Below, in pieces: positions 21,352 to 32,519 of a stretch of DNA of 64,000 bases. Made by a program: the position numbers and the translations under genes. Under the pieces are notes generated by a model. That model did no database searches, was not told where the DNA came from, and saw only the letters and a list, made by a program, of their open reading frames with translations. The stretch's first letter is position 1; every line of letters starts with the position of its first letter. The stretch comes from Melitaea cinxia (lineage: Eukaryota; Arthropoda; Insecta; Lepidoptera; Nymphalidae): assembly GCF_905220565.1 (NCBI RefSeq), contig NC_059401.1, positions 5,109,001 to 5,173,000 of the forward strand, written 5' to 3'.

Positions 21352-22962
21352 TTTTCATTCACACACGTATTATGTTTTTTATTTTTTCAATCCTCAAAGA
21401 CGAGTGTCTCATTCGAGTGACAAAACACAATTAACCACATTTAGCGGATGCAGAATGATAAGTCTATCATAAATCACAATAGCAGATTACTTAAGAGACT
21501 ATTCCCTATCTTTTCATTAAGCCGCTCGACATTTTAAAAGTAACCTAATAACTTAGTTGATGACTCAAAACCAGTTCCCGCTATTTAGAATTCAGTAATA
21601 TTTAAAAAAAGCGTCGTTTGGGAGCTTTAGTCGTGTCTACAACGCTACTAGTAAATAGTTCGTTGATGTTTAAAAATAAAGACAAGGACACGCGCAAAAT
21701 TATCGGTCAAATATTTTGTTAGTAACAACCGCAATTGTTTAATTATTTATTACGGGAGCTCGTTACCGCGACGATGGCGAGTTACGACTGCGGGTTCCCG
21801 ATAACATGGATTGGCGGTCAATGTTTGGACTATATTTGAATTTTAAACAGACAAGATGTCAGCCGGTCAGCGTATTGTAACGGAATTAGATTATCCGTTT
21901 TTTTTTTTTTCATTTTTAACTCCAATTCATTGTTAATGAATGAGATTTGATGACGATAGAACAATGATTTAAGCAAAGTTAAATACAAGTTATATGAATT
22001 AAATGCTATCATTTTAAATAAATAATGGAAAATATAATTTCAATATGCTTCTGCTACAATATGTTTCTTCTTGATATATTACATTAATGATATAAAAATA
22101 TATTTTCTAAAGAAATGTGGTAGATGATAATGAAAAGCATAAAAATCTACTACGTGTTTTGACAGTAATCGCGGTTATAGATAGCGATTTAATTTTGTGC
22201 TATATAATGATAACGACGATAGTTAATGTTGACTGCTCTGATAGAGTGGGGACAAAAATTCCAAAACGGTTATTTTTATCCGTAAACATTTGTTACAAAT
22301 CTCGTTATTACATTTTGCGTTTTGTTCTTGTTCTTGATGACTTCCCCTCCATAGTTTAGAGAACAAAAATTTTTTAAAACATTCGGATTCGTTGAAATCA
22401 TATATGATAGATAAAATGAACTATCTATATAGAAATGAAACGATAAAAATTGGTAATGAATGAAACAACTTTTTAAAATAAGCATTAATTTTTTTATTGT
22501 CCTTGAAAGAAATAAAAAGACATTAAGGAATGTTTTAAACGGTCATTCAATTGACACTGTTCGATATATGTATACTTCACATACTCTATTGGGGTCAATA
22601 TACACGCATAAAACATAGCAGTAGTTTTCTACCAGAAAATTACTGAATAACACATCTTACAATTTTAGTTCTATATATTTCGACCGACCGTACAAGATTT
22701 TAAAATTATTTAAACGTATAATGGATCCCCTTGAATCGTAAGCGTCAGTAGTACTATTAAAATTACATTAACAAAATAGTATGATAAACATATTTTAATT
22801 AATATTTTATAAATATATACTTATTTATATTAGTCTATTATCTTTAAAAATTACTTTTTTGTTATTATTAGTAGCAGGTCCGAACTAGAAACGAATTTTA
22901 CCCATCTGCTTAATGGATGAAAATTATTTTATATTTATTTTAGTACTAGCTGCCCGGACAGA
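21352..22962. other. Upstream region of the transporter, no recognisable gene
   Basis: AT-rich. It should contain the transporter promoter. I saw no clear TATA box or motif at a defensible position. Short frames here have no supporting features. Confidence 0.4.
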
Positions 22963-24368
22963 CATCGTTCTGTTAATACTTAATAGTAAAAATTAAATTT
23001 ATCCACGCGATTTATGCGTGGTTTTGTTTATTATTACCGAATCCTTCCGTGGGCCTTAAAGATCATACATACAAGAAAATAAATTACCGGAATTCGTCGA
23101 GCCTTTCTCGAGTCTCGGTCGACTACAAATTTCTGGCCAAGCTATATTTAATTCTACATTGAAAAAAATATTTTTATGTAAATATGCACCTACGAATTAA
23201 AAGAATAAATTTGAAACCTAACGACAGTATGAAGCCTGTAGAAAACGCAAACGTCTCTATTATTTTCCTGCCATAACTACTGTGTTGGCAGATATATACA
23301 AGTATGGCACTGTTTAATTGCGACCACCAGAAGCATTGCAAGCAAGTTGCCAACCTTACCCCCATATCCCCCTGGAGCTCTGGTCACCTTACTCACTAAC
23401 AGGGACACAAAACAGTCTGAAAAAAGTATTATTTATTTAGCTTTGATCTTCTGTAAGATCGAGGTATTACCCCAGTCGGGCTGCTCCATATTTTGAGCGA
23501 GAAATTTCCTGCTGTGTCCTACCTCAGTTAGTCACGTAAGATCACCTCTAGTTCGAATACAGAGAGACCTAGACTACATATAAATCTTAAACGCTCAAAG
23601 AACAAACAGAATTATATAAGAATGTAACATAACTTAATCATTTTAATCTTTAGCGAATCTTTTGGATTAATATTTTTATTCTCACGACGAATTAATTACA
23701 TTGAATATTTCATTTGCATATTAACGGACGCTCGATACACGTCTATTAAAAAAATTACGCTTCTTGCGGCGATGATAAAGTTTTTAGTTTACTATTTAAA
23801 ATTCTTATATTAATTTAAGTTTGACAAGTTCAGTGCCAGTTAGTTCAGTCCAAATGTTGTCCGATATTAGTTTATAATAACAGTATTGAGGAAAACTGTG
23901 TAAAAGTTAAGTAATACTCAATTTTTATCTACGAACAATGGTCTCGAGCGTCATAGTAGGAAATCATTAGAGCTGCCCACTAAAATTGGTATATCTGTAC
24001 CTAAAAATATACGATTCAAACAAATACTTTTAGCTAATCATCAAAGACATTCAATTATTTTTGGCTGGCTTTTTTAGGCCACCTCTATTACGTAAAATAT
24101 TAGATTAAATTGAAAATATCCTTAACATATTTCGCCTACCTTTTTCTTATAGGTATCTTAATTAAAGTTTTTATTCGTACATAGTGTTACCCATCGAATG
24201 AAAATGTACTAAAGCTTATATCTACGTTAAAAAGGGTCTAATCTACGATTAGAAGAGTAAAATCGGTAGAAAAATCTATCTGTAGAAGGGTCATTTCGAA
24301 AAAAAAAACAGAAATTCGTAAAAAAATTGTTCTATTTCGGTATTTCGGTAGGACAGAGCCACTTCCGG
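22963..24368. other. Gene-free DNA with a Helitron-like end
   Basis: tactagctgcccggacagac at 22963 is the reversed 3' end of a Helitron-like element. The rest is AT-rich, with no coding evidence. Confidence 0.4.
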
Positions 24369-24596
24369 TATTACATTACTTTATTATTATTTTTTTATTT
24401 TTTATAAGCCTTTATTGCCAACACTATATACATGATTTATCATTTCATAGTTAAAATTAGACATGCAAATTAGAATTTATAGCTTTAAAAGTAGAATATA
24501 AAAGTTCATTATTAACATTATTGAATTACTATTATATATACTCAATATCACTATATATGTAATTTTAATTGATATTATATTATTAGGTAAATATGT

Positions 24597-24930
24597 CATG
24601 ATTTTTATTTTCGGTTAAAGCGAACCGTGGCGCCGTCTATAGTGAGTTCTTTACAGAGACCCGTAACTATTCAAAGTTTCATATTACAATGAAAATCTTT
24701 GACAGGAGACGACACCATGCTATTTTTAATATGTACGATTTTATTTTCGTGTTACCCTCACATTAGGAATTCTAAACATTTTTGAATATCATATCAAAAA
24801 TTGACCGCTCCAGCGGGATTCGAACCCGCGTCTCCAACTGACCGTGTCGGCGCTCTAGCCAATTAAGCCATGGAACGATGTACCCGCTAGAGCGAAATTT
24901 TTGATATGATGATTTTTATTTTCGGTTTAA
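24597..24930 (-). repeat. Direct repeat flanking the tRNA-like module
   Basis: The words atgatttttattttcggtta (24597) and atgatttttattttcggttt (24906), each continuing into aagcga, lie about 309 bases apart and bracket the tRNA-like sequence and a 170-base body. Inside them, 'catatcaaaaatt' (24791) and 'aatttttgatatg' (24897) are inverted around the tRNA-like fold. Confidence 0.6.
24804..24876 (-). ncRNA. tRNA-like sequence (SINE head or tRNA pseudogene)
   Basis: On the minus strand this folds as a cloverleaf. Acceptor CGTTCCA/TGGAGCG has one G-U pair, the D stem is GCTT/GAGC, the anticodon stem CCGAC/GTTGG and the T stem GCGGG/CCCGC with loop TTCGAAT. Box A (TGGCTTAATTGG) and box B (GGTTCGAATCC) match the RNA polymerase III consensus. 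The anticodon loop is ACGGTCA, so position 33 is C rather than the universal U and the variable loop is short. That argues against a working tRNA. It lies inside the 3' part of an RTE LINE. Confidence 0.65.
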
Positions 24931-25222
24931 GCGACACGAAGGCCTCCTCCAGCTTTCTCCATTCTGCTCTTGTTTCAGTTTTTTTATGCCACATTGGTGC
25001 ATGCTTTTTTAAGTCATCAGACCAACGTTTTGTTTGTCTTCCTCGTTTTCTTTTTGTTTGATATCCAGGGGTCCATTCTGTTATATCTCTCGTCCATTTA
25101 TTTCTATTCCCTCTCATCATGTGGCCTACCCACCTCCATTTGAGTTTTCTAGTTTTCATTACTACATCTTCAATTTTGGTAATTTGTCTTAGATCTATAG
25201 CTCTATTTCTATCCTCTTTTGT

Positions 25223-26151
25223 CTAACCCAGTATACTCCTCTCCATGGCTCTTTGGCATGTAATCAGTGTTTGGTTTTGTTCTTGTGTGTTTGCCCAGGA
25301 CTGACACCCATTGGTAAGGATTGGTAATATGCATGTATTGTATACTTTCCTTTTCATTGCAATATTATATTGATTGCCTTTTAGCACTTCTTTGAGGGAC
25401 CAAAATCTCTTCCAGGCATTGGCTACCCGTCTGTCAATCTCTGAATCCATTTGGTTGTTGAAAGCGATAAGTTGGCCTAAGTATACATAAGAATTCACGT
25501 ATTCTATTTCTTCTTCATCTACTGAGATACTTATTTGGACCTGTTTGTTATTACCTTTGTCTTTGTATTGTTTATTGTTAGTCTCACCTTTTTACTTTCA
25601 CATGATAAATCTTGAAGCATGTTTTTAAGGCTTTCCGGGTTATCTGTTATAAGTATTTTGTCATCTGGAAATCTTAAATGATTTAAATATGTTCCATTTA
25701 TGTTAATCCCTATGTTGTCCCATTCCATCTTCCTGATGACTTCTTCTAGCACGGATGAAAAAAGTTTCGGAGAGAATGGTTCTCCCTGCCTCACTCCCCT
25801 GTGTACTGGAAAAATTTCCCCCTCTGCCTCTAGTTTGATTCGTGCTTTGCTACTGGAATACACATTTTTTATTATCCTTATATATTTATTTTCTATTCCT
25901 TGATTTTTCAGGGCTTCCCAAATGTACTGATGTTCCAGGCAGTCAAACGCTTTGTTATATTTCACAAATGCCATGTATAATGGATAATTGTATTCTTGAC
26001 ATTTTTCAATGAGCTGTTTTACCACATGTATGTGATCAATTGTTGCAAATCCCGATCGAAATCTAGCCTGTTCTCTTGATTGTTGTTCTTCGAGTTTTTT
26101 GGTGATGCGTTTCAATATTATTTTGGAGAACATTTTGTATATATTGGACAT
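25223..26151 (-). pseudogene. RTE LINE reverse transcriptase domain
   Basis: Frames 25531-26151 and 25223-25498 cover fingers, palm and thumb: RFRSGFATIDHIHVVKQLIE, FVKYNKAFDCLEH, GVRQGEPFSPKLF, FPDDKILI and ITNRSK, then YLGQLIAFNNQMDSEI and a Cys/Trp segment NGCQSWANT. The FPDD box and frame breaks mark it as inactive. Confidence 0.82.
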
Positions 26152-26783
26152 GAGACTTATGGGCGATAATTTCCTATTTCCGATCTATCTCCTTTCTTAA
26201 ATATGAGTATTATAGTGCTTATTGTCCACTGTGGAGGTATAGATTCTGTGTTGAGGATAAGATTAAACAAGTTTGTAAGTTTTTTTGTTGTTTCTGGCAA
26301 TGAAGCTTTCAGAATCTCATTGGTTATATGATCAGGTCCAGGAGTTTTATTATTTTTCTGTGTTTCTATCGCATGCTGAACCTCCCTTTCAACAATCGAA
26401 GGAATATTTTCTGTTTTGTCTTCAAGGTTTATGTTGAATTTTAAGGTGTTTTCGGTAGAATATAATTTCCGATAATAGTCTGTCGCTATCTTTAGAATTG
26501 GCTGTCTTCTTGTTTCGTCCTTGCTGTTTTTGCTTTTCGTTTTCGGGACCCATAGCGTTGTTTCTTTTAATTCTTTGAGTGCTTTACTGATACCTCCTGT
26601 TTTAATTATGTGTTTTTGGATACATTTTATTCTTTCATTCGATTTATCTTATTTTGTGTTGCGACTTATCTCCTTACTTAGTTCGGTAGTTTCACGTAAT
26701 ATTGTTTTATTTCTTCCATTTTTAAGCAATTCTTTCCGTTTTTGAATGAGATCTTTTGTTTTCGAGCTCAGTGTATGTTTGAT

Positions 26784-27512
26784 TTATGTTGTTTTATTCT
26801 TTCTATAAATATCATTTGTTTCTATGTTGTAAATTTCTCCGGTTGTTAAGTTGTATTGAGACCTTGTATCAGTCGTGCAGGTATTTTCACTCTGGTGAAA
26901 GTGTTTTCGTTGTTTCTTTTGTTGTTTGTGAAATAGTACAGCTCTGACCATACGATGGTTGCTATTGAAATTGAAATTATTTATTACGCTAACATCTTGA
27001 AAAAATTTAGGTTGATTACTAATTATAAAGTCGCGATAAGTTCCATCTGGCGATATCCAAGTCCATTTCCTGGTGTTTCTTTTATTGAAAACGCTATTTA
27101 GTATGGTTAAGTTATTCTCTAGAGCCAAATTTACAATTCTCTTGCCGTTTTTGCTTCTTGTTCCTATGCCATGATTTCTTATTACTGTCTCTTCGCCATG
27201 CTTTTGTTTACCTATTTTGCCATTGAAGTCTCCTATGGCGATGACATTTTTATGGGCAGTTCCTAGTGTAGTTGTAAGTTGGTTGTAGAACTTATCTTTT
27301 ATTGTTTCGTCCGCTGCTTCGGTTGGCGCGTATATCTGTACTATAGTCCATTTGTTTTTATAGCCTTGTAGCTGTATATTTAGTAAAGCTATTCTTTCGG
27401 ATATGCCTTTGAACTCTATAATTTGTTTTTTTAGATATTTTTTCACCATAAATCTCACTCCATGCTGACCCTTGGTTTCACCGATATAGTACAGAATGTA
27501 GTTGTCATACAT
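26784..27512 (-). pseudogene. RTE LINE endonuclease domain (AP-type), truncated
   Basis: A 242-codon frame. It has IVQIYAPT, GDFNGKIG, NLTILNSVF, KWTWISPDG and a Ser-Asn-His motif (NFNSNHRMV), the apurinic-like endonuclease landmarks. The N-terminal part is missing at the element's 5' truncation. Confidence 0.8.
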
Positions 27513-27823
27513 TACATTATATTACATTACTTAATAATGTTAAATGGCCTTGCTACCTTGATTACGTCACACATCTCATAAATGTTTGTTTTTCTCCCGT
27601 CAAGCAATTTACGAACTATGTTTAAGATAAGGATTAGCGTGGGTTATCGTTGTTTTAGTGTAAATGTTTATTCAAGAAAATTAATTCGTTTCAAGGTGTT
27701 TTTATAGCTAGTAAATGAGTAGACGAGTCACGCGTCGTTAAGTGATTTTTTCATGAGGTATCAGGGAATAAAATCTATTCAGCTCCCTTCCCTTTTGTTT
27801 CCTAATACAGAATAACAGTATGA

Positions 27824-27992
27824 ATCATCATCATCATCATTTCAGCCTAATACAGTCCACTGCTGGACACAGGCGTTGACAAGTTGATGCCAAAAATGGC
27901 GTGAACTCATGTGTGTTGCCCATAGTCACCACCCTCGGCAGGCGGGTTGGTGACCGCAGGGCTGGCTTTGTCGCACCGGAGACGCTGCTGAC
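27824..27992 (-). repeat. RTE-tailed short element (family B), 3' part
   Basis: (ATC)n then tttcagcctaatacagtcca, 'gcccatagtcaccaccctc' and ggcaggcgggttggtgaccg. Minus orientation, 5'-truncated. Confidence 0.7.
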
Positions 27993-28494
27993 AGTATGAA
28001 TAAAGGCATAAAACTAAAGATCTTCAGTAGCTTGAAGTCCCGTGTGTCCTATAAGAAAAATATTCGTATTCTATAAAATTATAAATATAAGAATAAACAC
28101 GTTAGGACTGATATTATCATTTTTAGAAATAGTTTATCGTTCCTTCGAAACGACATAAAGCTGTCGGTACTGGTTATTATCCTAGACACCTGATAGGCAT
28201 CGCATCATGGTAAAAAATATCCCTTAGGTTGCAGTGTAGCATATATGCGAAGATTAAGTTCCAATATGAATCAACAACTCCTAAATGCAAACGAGGTAGG
28301 GGACAGACATAGGACAGATCAGATTATCAGATCATCCGATCACAATGTGGTATTAAATCGATAAAGCTAGCCGAATACTATTTGTAGACGATAAAGAGCT
28401 GAACTTATTTACTTAAGCAAGAAATTATTCTAAGAACCGAAAAAATAAATGTCCCATAAACTATTATATATCTAGGTGTGTACCTAGAGGTATA

Positions 28495-28590
28495 CGCTAA
28501 CCCACAGTGAAACAGCGTGGAGGATTAAGCTTTAATCCTTCTCCTACTTGGAGAAAAAGGCATGTGGCCAGCAGTGGGATAATACAGACT
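28495..28590 (+). repeat. SINE family A tail fragment
   Basis: acgctaacccacagtgaaac, then 'gattaagctttaatccttct' and cagcagtgggataatacaga. Confidence 0.55.
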
Positions 28591-28944
28591 GAATCGTGAT
28601 CGATGGCGACATTGGTATCTGCTCTTACAAAAATATAAAATGTACTAATTATCTGCAATATCAGATATATGTGTGATATAATTGTGCACGTACAAATAAT
28701 TATCAGATAAAAGTTCTAGTCATATAAAATATAAATCACCTCTAATCTTATCATAATAATCACCTTTAATATTAATCACCCTTAATAGCAAAAACACTCT
28801 ACTACAATTTCAAAGAAAATAGGAGAAATGACTCTTATTCAAACATAAAATTCTAAATCTGAAAACTATTGCATTTTTACCTATAAGAAACTTACCGCAA
28901 TTGTCACAGTAAGTTCCGTATAACGTATTCCGTGTAACGCATAA

Positions 28945-29056
28945 GAGCCTGCGAGTGCCAGATATTACTCATTTTATTAAGACTGAAAGTTTCTCAGCGC
29001 ATGCCTCTAACACAGATAGAAGCAATGGCAAAATATGAAGATTGACTTTTAGTGGA
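28945..29056 (+). repeat. Dispersed promoter-like repeat (copy 2)
   Basis: Related to 14480-14600 over about 110 bases (gagtgccag..., ctcagcgcatgcc, agcaatggcaaaatatgaag). The short reading frame at its end is stopped in this copy. Confidence 0.4.
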
Positions 29057-29373
29057 TTTGGCAGAAACCACGTAGCAAAGACGTACAAAATGTTGACTCA
29101 CTTTCGTCGTTAATATACATATATTGCGAACTCACAAACGTTTTGCCAGGTAGTGGAGCTGTCGAGCATGTCCGCTACTGAGTAAATATCTTCAAATAGT
29201 TACCCAACTAGTTTATATGAAATTCAGCCTTTAATCTATGACGTAGGTTAACTTAGAAAGTTGGGCTACCGATTTCCACTATTCAAATAGTCTGGCGAAA
29301 CTTGACGTGATTTCGAAAAGCATATTAAAAAATTACAGTTTAATAAATGACTATAGTCCTAACTGCTATGTGT

Positions 29374-29668
29374 AACTGCTGTGTGGTTACGGCAATAAAG
29401 AATATAGCCACCCCCGATCTTCCCGTGGGTGTTGTAAAAGGCGACTAAGGGATAACACAGTTCCACTATCACCTTGGAACTTAAAAAGCCGACCGATGGT
29501 GGGATAACTATCCAACTGCTGGCTTCGAAATACACAGGCCAAAGACGGGCAGCAGCATCTTTGGTGTGACAAAGCCGCCTACCCAGCGTGATGACTATGG
29601 GCAACACAACTGTGTTCACGCCATTTTTGGCTCGAACTTATGGAGGCCTATGTCCAGCAGTCCAGCAG
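29374..29668 (+). repeat. RTE-tailed short element (family B), broken tail
   Basis: Starts gtgtggttacggcaataaag. Runs to ggcctatgtccagcagtcca and then stops short of the usual tail, giving way to the viral-like sequence. Confidence 0.72.
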
Positions 29669-29676
29669 TGTTCTGA

Positions 29677-31189
29677 AAACCGAAAACTTGGGCACTTGAA
29701 GACAGTAGAGGTAACACCTTGACAGAGGACTTAGGAAAACCGGTTAAGACGAAAACTCACCGAACTAGGGCCGATAAGGGACAAGTGATCCCGCCCAGGC
29801 TAAGACCGGCATCGAACCCGCTAGACCATGCTGTTAACGCAATGGTTGAATTCCTAGCGATAGTAAAAGCCAATCGAGAAGTCAACTTGGCCACATGCAA
29901 AAAGATCTTGGAGGCCCATCAGCGAGGCAGCGAAGGTCTGCTAATGGTGCTGCGCGATGAGGCACAGGCAGTCATATATACTAACGACACGTCCCAGGTT
30001 GTCAAAGGACACATGTCAGGAAAATATATGGCAGCCTATAGCGGCACGGGTGGTTTTGTGGGCACGGCCGAGGCTGCGGGGAGGGAAAACACGTCACCAA
30101 AATTTTTAACACCTGTGAGGGACCCGGTTTTGGTGGTTGCCAAGTGCACGAGAGTAATGCTGGATGACAGGATGCTTGTGATGGCAAAATCCATTTCAGT
30201 TGATCTCGATGTCGACGCGGGCCTCGTGGGCTGGCAATTGCCGAAGCTGGAGTGGATAAATGGGGTACCTGGGTGCGGAAAAACGACACACAGTCAGAAA
30301 CTTCGATGAGAATGTAGAAATAGTAGTTACCACGACGGTCGAAGCTGCAAAAGATCTTAAAAAGAAACTAGCCCGCTGCTTTGGCGACAAAATCAGGTCT
30401 AGGGTACGTACTATGGCCTCCATTTTAACAAATGGATTCAAAAAGGGCACGAAATGTAACCGTTTAACGGCGGACGAAGCTCTTATGAACCATTTTGGAG
30501 CTATAGTAATGGCGGCACGGCTTTCGGGGGCAAACGAAGTTGTTCTCATCGGAGATGTCAACCAGTTGCCTTATATAGACAGAGAAAATCTGTTCGAAAT
30601 AAGGTACTGTAGACCTTACCTGACAATCAACATCTCACGTGAGTTGTCCTGGACATACCGGAGTCCTATGGACGTTGTATATGCCATCTGCGAGGTATAC
30701 AAAAACATGTACTCATCAAATCCCACCATCCACTCCCTCAGAATGAATGGATACACTGGCTCGCCAATACCAAAACTTCAAAAGGACACCCTATACTTAG
30801 TCTATACGCAGGAAGAGAAAAAAATCCTGATGGACCAGGGATATGGCACTGGAGAGGGATCGCGCGTCATGACCATTCATGAAGCACAAGGGCAAAACTA
30901 CAGCGAGGTCATCGTCGTCCAGACAAAGACCGAGAGGCTACAAATCCACGACAGTGTGCCTCATGCGGTAGTAGCGTTAACAAGTCACACTAACACCTGT
31001 GTCTACTACACTGACGACTGCGATGACGCAATCGGCAGGTTCGTTAGCCGAGCGCTGGGTGCCTCGACGAAAACAATCTTATACCACAACCTTAAAAGAA
31101 CTATCCACAAGCGTAATATGTCGTTGGCAAGGGCTCTGCTCAAGATGCTGGGGGCAGGCGTGGCTCATCATATAGAAATAAAGAAGTAG
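29677..31189 (+). pseudogene. Endogenous viral element: SF1 helicase of an alphavirus-like (virga/nege-like) RNA virus
   Basis: Two overlapping frames (open to 30309, then 30260-31189) read as one viral helicase region broken by a single frame change just after the Walker A motif. Seen: motif I GVPGCGKTTH (about 30262), motif II TADEA (30469), motif III VVLIGDVNQLP (30538), motif IV-like TYRSP (30654), motif V TIHEAQGQNYSE (30874) and motif VI VALTSHTNT (30975). This order is the Viral_helicase1 fold of Virgaviridae-like and negevirus-like replicases. About 200 residues upstream of motif I correspond to the linker between capping and helicase domains. No methyltransferase or polymerase part is present. 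GC content is visibly higher than in the flanks. It is probably a non-functional relic; the exact viral family is uncertain. Confidence 0.85.
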
Positions 31190-31197
31190 ATATATAA

Positions 31198-32506
31198 CAC
31201 GTGGTTCAATAAGTCCCGAGACTAAGTACTAAAAAAAGGTCTTTTTTATAAAATTAATTTTTATTCATCAACATAGTCTCCTCCAAGAGCGATACAGATC
31301 CGACGCTCGACGATCCGACGATCCAACGCTTTTCTAACTTTTCTATCCCATGTGTGTAGAACGATTTGTCTTTGGCTTCAAAATAAGCCTCCGTTGCTGC
31401 GATAACTTCACTATTTGAGTCAAATTTCTTACCCTGAAGCATTTTTTTGAGGTCTGCAAACAGCCAGTAATCGCTGGGGGCCAAGTCTGGCGAATAAGGG
31501 GGATGAGGAAGCAATTCGAAGCCCAATTCGTTAATTTTGGCCATCGTTCTCACGGACTTGTGACAAGGCGCGTTGTCCTGGTGAAACACCACTTTCTTTT
31601 TGTTCATGTGAGGCCGTTTATCCGCAATTTCGTACTTCAATCGCTCCAATAAGCACATGTAATAGTCACTATTTATATTTTGCCCCTTTTCAAGGTAGTC
31701 GATGAAAAGTATTCCATGCGCATCCCAAAATATAGACGCCATAACCTTACCGGCCGATTTCTGAGTCTTTGGACGATTCGGGCGGCTTTCACCAGCCGCT
31801 CTCCACTCCGCTGCCTGCCGATTGGATTCCGAAGTGAAATGGTATATCCAGGTTTCATCCATTGTTACATACCGACGTAAAAAATCCTTTCTTATGATTC
31901 ATCAGCGTCAAACATCGCTCTGAATCATTGATACGTTGTTCCTTTTGATTAGTTGTAAGCAAACGCGGCACCCACTTAGAAAAAAGCTTTTTCATGGCCA
32001 AATTTTTATGTAAAATAGTGAAAACACTACCAGCTGAAATCTTCACTATCTCGGCTATCTCTCGCACTTTTACCTTCCAATCTTCCAATACGATTTTGAG
32101 GACTTGGTTAATATTTTGTCGAGTCATTGCTTCATTTGGACGACCTGAGCGTTCCCCATCATTGTTGTCCATGCGACCGCGTTTGCAGTCGGCATACCAC
32201 CGACAAATGGTTGCTTTAGAGGGAGCTGATCCTGCATAACATTTTATAAGCCATTGCTGTGCTTCAACGGTATTTTTTGCCATTAAAAAACAATGTTTTA
32301 TCAACACGCGAAACTCGTTTTTTTCCATTGTATCGAAATTACAACCGTAGCATCACTTAAGTGTTTCAAAATCAATAATTTTATTGTTCCATTTTTAAAA
32401 AATTGATACATATTCTTGTATTGATAGCCAGTACTTTTTAAAAATCAAAAGAGTTTTTAATATATGCGCCATTTCCAGGTTAGTCTCGGGACTTATTGAA
32501 CGATCT
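31198..32506 (-). mobile_element. mariner transposon (DD34D), nearly intact
   Basis: 22-bp perfect inverted ends (31204-31225 and 32480-32501; GTTCAATAAGTCCCGAGACT..) enclose a transposase on the minus strand. The element sits directly after the viral helicase relic. The word agtagatatataa flanks it on both sides (31185-31197, 32507-32519), longer than the usual TA duplication. Confidence 0.85.
31254..32328 (-). pseudogene. mariner transposase, one frameshift
   Basis: N-terminal frame 31855-32328 has the paired HTH region (CFLMAKNTVEAQQWLIKCYA, KATICRWYADCKRG, GRPNEAMT, VREIAEIVKISAGSVFTILH). C-terminal frame 31254-31862 has MDETWIYHF, VVFHQDNAPCHKS and YSPDLAPSDYWLF. The last two catalytic Asp are separated by 34 residues, the classic DD34D. 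A single extra base near 31885-31895 shifts the frame between the halves; no other disruption was seen, so inactivation looks recent. The product would be a nuclear cut-and-paste transposase. Confidence 0.85.
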
Positions 32507-32519
32507 AGTAGATATATAA

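Larger units (their letters stand above)
24382..27519 (-). mobile_element. RTE-type LINE, 5'-truncated, with target duplication
   Basis: The 13-base word TATTACATTACTT flanks the insertion (24369-24381 and 27520-27532). Read on the minus strand it runs endonuclease, reverse transcriptase, C-terminal region, then a 3' region ending gcAATAAAggc and A-rich DNA. The endonuclease (26784-27512) shows YAPTEAADETIKDKFY and VIAIGDFNGKIG. The RT (25531-26151) shows GVRQGEPFSPKLF and FPDDKILI, where the usual [FY]ADD has Pro for Ala. The distal part (24887-25498) includes MRGNRNKWTRDITEW. Several frameshifts and stops separate the blocks, so it is dead. A tRNA-like module lies in its 3' part. Confidence 0.85.
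27533..29373. other. Gene-free stretch with SINE fragments
   Basis: Contains family B (27824-27992), a family A tail (28495-28590) and the second promoter-like repeat (28945-29056). No coding evidence in the remainder. Confidence 0.45.

Noticed and set aside
24804..24876. Functional tRNA gene
   Set aside because: C instead of U at position 33, a short variable loop and its place inside a LINE tail argue for a SINE head or pseudogene.
30002..30561. Minus-strand frames opposite the viral helicase
   Set aside because: No motif, and they overlap the clear plus-strand helicase motifs.
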